Program-made: the position numbers and the translations under genes
Assembly: GCF_019285775.1 (NCBI RefSeq)
Contig: NZ_CP079105.1
Coordinates: forward strand, 1,798,001 to 1,862,000
Source of the DNA: Skermania piniformis
Lineage (GTDB): Bacteria; Actinomycetota; Actinomycetes; Mycobacteriales; Mycobacteriaceae
DNA: 64,000 nucleotides
Direction of reading: 5' to 3'
Shown here: piece by piece, positions 59,606 to 64,000 of the stretch
Numbering within the stretch: position 1 is the first letter of the stretch
How the letters are laid out: each line of letters begins with the position of its first letter
Notes under the pieces: generated by a model
What the model was told of the DNA's origin: nothing
Seen by the model: the letters and a program-made list of their open reading frames with translations, nothing else
Database searches by the model: none

Positions 59606-60949
59606 CCTGCCGAGGAGATGGGCCAGGGCGGGGCGGATCTGGGTGAACCGGAACCGGTGGCCGACCGCGTCCAGTGCGGCGGGCAGCACGCGCTGGTCGG
59701 CGTAGGCGAGTTCGGTTGCGCCCTGATCGCCGAGCAGGAGCCGCGGGCCGAACGACGGAACCGGCAGGATCGCCGGCCGGTGCAGGGTTCCGGCCAGCGC
59801 AGCGGTGTATTCGCTGTTGCGGACCGGTTCCGGCGCAACCGCATTGACCGGTCCGGTCAACTCGCCGTCGTAGAGTGCGCGCAGATAGATCTCGATCAGA
59901 TCGTCGATGCCGATCCAGGACAGCCATTGCTTCCCGGAGCCCAGCCGGCCCCCCAACCCCGCAGCAAACAGCGGCCGCAGCAACTGCAACGTTCCGCCAC
60001 GCGGCGACTGCACGATCCCGGTTCGTACTTGCACGCACCGGATTCCGGCATCGGCGGCGGGTTGGGTGGCGGCCTCCCAATCCGCCACCACGTCGGCGAG
60101 GAAATCGTTGCCGCGGGAACTCTGCTCGGTCAGCGTCTCCGCACCCCGGTCCGCCCCGTAATAGCCGATCGCAGAGGCGCTGACGAAGACCGTCGGTCCG
60201 TTCACGGTGGCGGCGGCTACCTCGGCCAGCCGCTGGGTCGGGGCGATCCGGCTGTCCCGAATGGCCTGCTTGTGCGCCTCGGTGAACCGGCCCGAGATGC
60301 TTTCGCCGGCGAGATGTACGACCGCGTCGACCCCATCGAGCAGGTCGGGCGCGGGATCTTCGGTGTCCCAACGGCGTTCGTCCGGATCCTGCGCCTGCCC
60401 GCGGACCAGCCGGATCACCCGGTGCCCACCGGTGGTCAGCAGCGCAGTCAGCGCCGAGCCGACCAGCCCGGACGACCCGGTGACCGCGATCGTCCGGTTG
60501 GTGAAACCGGCCGCGGTGGCGGTGGCGTGCGCGGCAAGGTCGTCGGTGAGCTGGCGATGCCGGTAGACGAACGTGGGCCGCAGCGCGGCGGCGGGGAGCG
60601 GCGCATCCACCCGGTCGATCACCCTGGTGCCACCGTCCGGCAGCTCCTCGAAGGTGTGCGTGTGCCGCCAGGGCAGGGGCGCGCTCGACGGTAGGACGGG
60701 CCAGATCCCGTCCACCTCGTCGACGAACCGGTGCGGCGGGTCGAACTCTGCCGGGTCGTGCGCGGCCGTCCACCGGAGGCCGAGCGGCAGGGTGAGCACC
60801 GCACGACCGTCGCGTAGCGAGCCGGATTCTTCCCGGACCCGCATCGGCTGCCACGGCGGGATCAGCCGCAAGATCGCGCCCGGGCGGGCGTGCCAGTCGA
60901 ACACCTCCGTGCGGGGGAATGGCAGGTCGCTGCGGTAGGTGATGCTCAT
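59597..60949 (-). CDS. TIGR01777-type SDR fused to an SRPBCC domain
   Basis: 450 residues. The N-terminal SRPBCC/START-like domain (about 1-145) is followed by an epimerase-like Rossmann domain (VTGSSGLVGSALTALL near 155) and the family-specific RWDTEDPAP, GESISGRFTEAHKQAIRDSR and VRTGIVQSPRGG segments. These proteins occur widely in bacteria and are related to SDR39U1; function unknown. ATG 60949 is supported by the start of the SRPBCC fold; an in-frame codon further up is less likely. A 17-bp dyad lies 28 bp before the start. Confidence 0.85.
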   Translation of the reverse strand: MSITYRSDLPFPRTEVFDWHARPGAILRLIPPWQPMRVREESGSLRDGRAVLTLPLGLRWTAAHDPAEFDPPHRFVDEVDGIWPVLPSSAPLPWRHTHTFEELPDGGTRVIDRVDAPLPAAALRPTFVYRHRQLTDDLAAHATATAAGFTNRTIAVTGSSGLVGSALTALLTTGGHRVIRLVRGQAQDPDERRWDTEDPAPDLLDGVDAVVHLAGESISGRFTEAHKQAIRDSRIAPTQRLAEVAAATVNGPTVFVSASAIGYYGADRGAETLTEQSSRGNDFLADVVADWEAATQPAADAGIRCVQVRTGIVQSPRGGTLQLLRPLFAAGLGGRLGSGKQWLSWIGIDDLIEIYLRALYDGELTGPVNAVAPEPVRNSEYTAALAGTLHRPAILPVPSFGPRLLLGDQGATELAYADQRVLPAALDAVGHRFRFTQIRPALAHLLGRTG

Positions 60950-60977
60950 GGCCGGAAGTCCCTTGGCTGCACGGTTC

Positions 60978-60994
60978 CAGCATGGCACATGCTG
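60978..60994. promoter_or_regulatory. Dyad operator candidate CAGCATG-GCA-CATGCTG
   Basis: A perfect 7-3-7 inverted repeat in the gap between the lipoprotein stop (61064) and the TIGR01777-type start (60949). Fits a dimeric repressor site; regulator unknown. Confidence 0.48.
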
Positions 60995-61063
60995 CATCGG
61001 TTTCGCATCGAATGATGGGACCGCCGATACGCGGACGGGAATCGGGTCCGGGAACGGTCCGGC

Positions 61064-62902
61064 TCAGCAGCCTTCGGTCGCGTAGGCGCGGCCGACGCTC
61101 GGTGGCCACGACCGGCCGTCGTCGTCGATGGAGAAGGCGATGTAGCGGCCGGCGTCGTTCGTGGCGTTCGAGTGCACGATCACCGCTGGGGAGCCCTGTC
61201 CGCCGATCATTCCTTCGCGGATCGAATGATCGCTGGAGTACGCGGCGCGGATCTCGGCGACGGTGGATCCGGGACCGACGCCGCGGTCGGTGCGTGGACC
61301 GGCGGGAGTCGGCGAGTCCGGTCGGTACACGAAGGTGTCGATCCCGGTGACCGTTCCGGTGGTCTTGTCGACGAAGGCTTGTACCGAGCGTTGGTCCACG
61401 GTGCCGGTGGGAATCAGGCACTTCGAGTAGTAGTCGCGACGATCGACCGGGCCGGTAAGTGCCGCAGCGGCTTCGTCCACGGTCATCCCGAGGTGCAATG
61501 GACCGAAGCTGTGGTCGGTCACCACGGCTCTGGGCTTGGTATAGAACATCGTGATCTCGAACGCGCCGCGGTCCAGCTGCAGCGTCATCACCAGGTCGGT
61601 GACCCCGATCGACGGCTCGCCGAGGGCCACCAGCGGAAGCAGCTTGGTTTTGGCCGCATTGACGAGTTTGCGTAGCTGGCCCTGGCCTGCGAGGCGCTGC
61701 CAGACCTTGGGGGAGACCCGCTTCCGAACAGCATCGACGATCTTCGGGCCGGCCTCCACGATGCACTTGGCCAGTCCAGCGATGGCTTCGGACAGTGCCA
61801 GCGCGCTGCCGGCGCCGGCGGCCTCGCGCGGCGAGTTCTGGATGCACACCGCGGCCGTGCCAACCGCCACCAATGCGACGAGTTCGGGATTGTCGACGAT
61901 ATCGAGGAGCGCTTTCCAGACCATTCCGTAGACCGCCGACGAGGTGTTGAAGTCGGCAGTGATCGGGGCAATCCCTCCGGACCCGGCGAGGCTGTCGAGG
62001 GTCAATCCGATATCCACCCCACCGCCCGGCGGGAGTACCCATGCCCGCGACTGTTCAACTGCCGGAACGCCGAGCGACTCGGTCCACTGAGTGAGGAGGT
62101 CGACGAAAACCTGCGAGATGCTTGGGGTGCCAGCCAGATTGATCGACGCCCAGGCCGGAGTCACCGGGGCGGTGACGACCATGGCGCCGCCGCGATTGTT
62201 CCTGATCTTCACCACGGCGATGTCGGAATCGTTCGGGTCCGCCCCGATGCAGACCAGCAGCGGGGCGTTCTGCTCGTCCAGGAAGACGACGTCGTCCACC
62301 CAGGCCGGTGGGGGCTGCGCTTCGCAGGTGGGCGGGGCGGTCCGTTGGCCGGCGAGCGAGGTGATGAAATGCGCGGCATTGTCGACGCCGATCTCCCACC
62401 ATTGCTTGCCGCTCAGGTGGTCGATCGGCGCGGTGGCGGTGCGTCGGTCCGGAGAGATCTCGGCGCGATGCAGGGTCGCAGCCGTTGGTTCGCGGTCGAG
62501 GTCGGGTGTGGTGGGCAGGTCCGCGGTGTCGTCCAGCAGATACACGACCGATCCGTCCGCCAGCGGTTCGTCGAGCTGCAACCGCATGGTGATCGGGCCG
62601 AGCGGTTGGCCGGTGCTGAGCTCGAGATTTGCTGCGCCGTATCCGGTTCCGTCGGGAATCGAGTCCTGGTCGACGCGGGTCACCGCGAGGTTTGCTCCGT
62701 CCGGCGGAACCGTCCCGGCGGGGAACAGCGCGGACCAGGCATCGCTGATTCGTGCTGTCGACTCCGTATCGCCGGCGATGGCCACATCCGCAGTCGCACC
62801 GATCGGCTGTTCCTCCCATTTCGGGGGAGTGCTGCACCCGCTGCACGCCACGGCCACGACCAGAATCGCAGCAGCTGACACTCTTCTCCACATGGCACTC
62901 AT
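61064..62902 (-). CDS. Large secreted lipoprotein, function unknown
   Basis: 612 residues. The N-terminus is a lipoprotein signal (basic WRRV, then AAAILVVAVAC), with lipidation likely at the Cys near residue 20 (AVAC-SG, an actinobacterial lipobox variant). The mature part has an Ig-like beta region, a hydrophobic helical stretch (about 335-395) with NPELVALVAVGTAAVCI, and two similar small domains at the C-terminus (about 490-605) around FGPLHLGMTVDEAAAAL and GVGPGSTVAEIRAAY, each resembling a short repeat seen in actinobacterial exported proteins. Alone on its strand, with ATG 62902 or 62893 possible. Role unknown. Confidence 0.75.
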   Translation of the reverse strand: MSAMWRRVSAAAILVVAVACSGCSTPPKWEEQPIGATADVAIAGDTESTARISDAWSALFPAGTVPPDGANLAVTRVDQDSIPDGTGYGAANLELSTGQPLGPITMRLQLDEPLADGSVVYLLDDTADLPTTPDLDREPTAATLHRAEISPDRRTATAPIDHLSGKQWWEIGVDNAAHFITSLAGQRTAPPTCEAQPPPAWVDDVVFLDEQNAPLLVCIGADPNDSDIAVVKIRNNRGGAMVVTAPVTPAWASINLAGTPSISQVFVDLLTQWTESLGVPAVEQSRAWVLPPGGGVDIGLTLDSLAGSGGIAPITADFNTSSAVYGMVWKALLDIVDNPELVALVAVGTAAVCIQNSPREAAGAGSALALSEAIAGLAKCIVEAGPKIVDAVRKRVSPKVWQRLAGQGQLRKLVNAAKTKLLPLVALGEPSIGVTDLVMTLQLDRGAFEITMFYTKPRAVVTDHSFGPLHLGMTVDEAAAALTGPVDRRDYYSKCLIPTGTVDQRSVQAFVDKTTGTVTGIDTFVYRPDSPTPAGPRTDRGVGPGSTVAEIRAAYSSDHSIREGMIGGQGSPAVIVHSNATNDAGRYIAFSIDDDGRSWPPSVGRAYATEGC

Positions 62903-63210
62903 CCGAATCCTGCTGCCTGAGCCCGGTCCTGATCAATGGTGCCAGCTGCGTATCGGGCTGAGTAGTCGGCCGGATGGGGGACAGCCGGCCCGGCTGTCCG
63001 ACGGGGTTCTACAGATCGAGTGCGGCGAGCAGGCGCATCTCCAGCGAGCCCTTCCGCGCTCACGGTGTAGCCCTGTTTGACGCTGAACGTGCCGGTCTTG
63101 ACTCGTCCGGCGACGGCCAGGCCTCACCCGACGAGCGGTGCCGTGTTGCGCATCGATTTGAGCAGCCACGTCCTGCGCCGCAGCAGTAATGCGCCCGGAT
63201 TAGCGATAGC
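62903..63210. other. Degenerate region, perhaps with an aldehyde dehydrogenase remnant
   Basis: No intact gene. On the minus strand, 63050-63122 translates in one frame to a stretch resembling an ALDH C-terminal segment (VAGRVKTGTFSVKQGYT, comparable to ARRVRAGTFSVNGG of the real ALDH in this window), with no start and an abrupt end. The match is short, so this is only a hint of decayed sequence. Confidence 0.3.
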
Positions 63211-63600
63211 GTGGCCTATTCCTGGTGGTGGTATGCACTCGATCATTTGGTCGGTGTTGAACCGGGTGAGGTGATGCAGATGCTGGTCGCCGATCGGCGG
63301 CGATGGCTGGTCCCGATGGTGACTCCGGCAGGAACTCGGGTTCTGCGGATCGCAGGTCGGACGGTTGCCGGGACGCCGGTGGTAGCGGTTGTTCGTCATC
63401 TCGATGGTCGGGACGGGGGAGGTGGTCCGTGCCGGCGAGTTGACAGGAGCTACCGATCTGGTTGCAACCGGAGAACCACCTCCAGACGAAGAACGGCTCG
63501 AGCCTGCCGACCAGCAGATCTGGGTGACGACGTCGTTTCGGATGCGCCGCGACCAACATCAGCGGGTTGCGGCGTTCGCGGCAGCGCGCGGGATCGATAA
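63211..63600 (+). CDS. Toxin-like small protein, probably degraded
   Basis: A GTG frame begins VAYSWWWYALDHLVGVEPGEV and continues through a small beta-rich stretch (GTRVLRIAGRTVAGTPVVAVVRHLDG), which resembles small actinobacterial toxin-like proteins encoded just before ribbon-helix-helix antitoxins. After about residue 70 the frame becomes Arg/Gly-rich and overlaps the antitoxin-like gene, so its 3' end is probably frameshifted. No ribosome site. Low confidence in function. Confidence 0.4.
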   Translation: MAYSWWWYALDHLVGVEPGEVMQMLVADRRRWLVPMVTPAGTRVLRIAGRTVAGTPVVAVVRHLDGRDGGGGPCRRVDRSYRSGCNRRTTSRRRTARACRPADLGDDVVSDAPRPTSAGCGVRGSARDR

Positions 63601-63728
63601 ATCGACACTGCTGCGACAGTGGATCGACATCCAGCTTGCTGCTGAGGAAGGTGCTGCGACTGAACTGATTTGGCGGGGTGATGCGTCGCGCGCTGGCCGG
63701 CCTGCCGCCGTTGAATCGTTCGGCCTAG
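63404..63728 (+). pseudogene. Ribbon-helix-helix antitoxin-like gene with a 3' frameshift
   Basis: From ATG 63404, residues 30-80 (ending in a WVTTSFRMRRDQHQRVAAFAAARG - KSTLLRQWID pattern) look like a ribbon-helix-helix antitoxin. The frame stays open to 63916, but near 63697-63705 a shift of one base gives the tail LAGLPPLNRSA ending at TAG 63726-63728, a more natural end. A one-base insertion or two-base deletion is likely. Directly follows, and overlaps, the toxin-like frame. Confidence 0.45.
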
Positions 63729-63775
63729 CGTGGCGAATCCCTCGGTGGCGATGCGATAGGGCGGCCCGCTGTGTG

Positions 63776-64000
63776 TCACGGGTTCGCCGCTCCACAGTGG
63801 CCGTCGAGCACGGTCGGCGCAGCGTATCCGGCGCCGAAGATCACGCGTCCGCCGGAGAGCCGATCGAGCGCGCTCACCTCCCGGGCCAGCTTGGCGACGT
63901 GACGTCGAGGCACTGAGGTGACAAGCGTGCCGAGGCGAACACGTTCGGTCGCCAGGGCCATCGCCGTCAACGCATCGCTACGCCTTTGCCACCGCGATCG
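63776..64000 (-). pseudogene. Truncated luciferase-like (LLM, F420-type) oxidoreductase
   Basis: The minus strand from the window edge to about 63776 reads as an LLM-family segment: ALTAMALATERVRLGTLVT, then a Lys-Val/Ala-Arg-Glu helix and LDRLSGGRVIFGAG. After GAGYAAP the family sequence breaks off and a stop follows at 63776-63778. The gene begins outside the window, so the start cannot be seen, but the 3' end is missing. It is convergent with the antitoxin-like frame and is probably a broken gene. Confidence 0.55.

Noticed and set aside
60949-60997. Longer N-terminus for the TIGR01777-type protein
   Set aside because: It adds residues that overlap the 60978-60994 dyad and precede the SRPBCC fold start.
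1-64000. tRNA, rRNA, transposase or integrase genes
   Set aside because: None could be supported by eye; no cloverleaf, ribosomal segment or DDE/tyrosine-recombinase motif was seen.

Overview
The window is high-GC actinobacterial DNA. GTG starts are frequent, genes abut through ATGA/GTGA stop-start overlaps, and two single-cluster ferredoxins sit beside P450s. A mycofactocin-coupled-type dehydrogenase, an AveC-type membrane protein, many acyl-CoA enzymes and an actinobacterial DUF559 protein point to a mycolic-acid actinomycete (Nocardia, Rhodococcus, Gordonia or relatives). This placement is an inference from gene content; no rRNA or tRNA gene was seen.

Layout. (1) 1-642: tail of an unknown gene, then a stand-alone ADP-ribosyltransferase domain. 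(2) 655-11.2 kb: acyl-CoA metabolism on both strands (two AMP-dependent ligases, MaoC-like dehydratase, AcuI-type reductase, SDR, CaiB transferase, CoA hydrolase/transferase, enoyl-CoA hydratase) around a DUF559 gene. Two copies of a 62-bp hairpin repeat close the two convergent junctions here. (3) 11.3-16.35 kb: a coupled acyl-CoA dehydrogenase pair, divergent from a P450, ferredoxin and DapB-like dehydrogenase operon. (4) 16.35-32.2 kb: an accessory signalling island. Seven overlapping minus-strand genes encode a coiled-coil protein, a ClpB-like AAA+ ATPase, a radical-SAM protein, FHA, PP2C, a Ser/Thr kinase and a membrane protein. Divergent from them run a PaaK-like ligase, a CHAT-family caspase-like protease, a TPR protein and two unknown proteins, followed by a solo LuxR-type HTH on the opposite strand. 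This is the best candidate in the window for an undescribed system. (5) 32.2-32.75 kb: gene debris, including a 174-bp near-copy of the DapB-like 3' end. (6) 32.75-49.9 kb: two large divergent catabolic operons. The minus operon holds two SDRs, ferredoxin, P450, a DUF35-thiolase fusion, hydrolase, DoxX and a beta-hydroxyacid dehydrogenase. The plus operon holds ALDH, CaiB, an HMG-CoA-synthase-like/DUF35 protein, thiolase, Rieske oxygenase, its small partner, an amidohydrolase and MarR. (7) 49.8-59.6 kb: M20 peptidase, a tandem TetR pair divergent from an AveC-like membrane protein, two small hypotheticals, and a second Rieske operon (reductase, SDR, oxygenase, small partner, TauD-like, EthD-like). 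(8) 59.6-64 kb: a TIGR01777-type protein, a large lipoprotein, and a decayed tail with toxin/antitoxin-like remnants and a truncated luciferase-like oxidoreductase.

The catabolic genes together can activate an acid to its CoA ester, dehydrogenate, hydrate and thiolytically or retro-aldol cleave it, and hydroxylate rings or side chains with P450 and Rieske enzymes. This resembles steroid, terpenoid or other lipid catabolism, but the substrate cannot be read from the sequence. Several palindromes in divergent promoters, and local TetR, MarR and LuxR-type genes, suggest substrate-responsive control.
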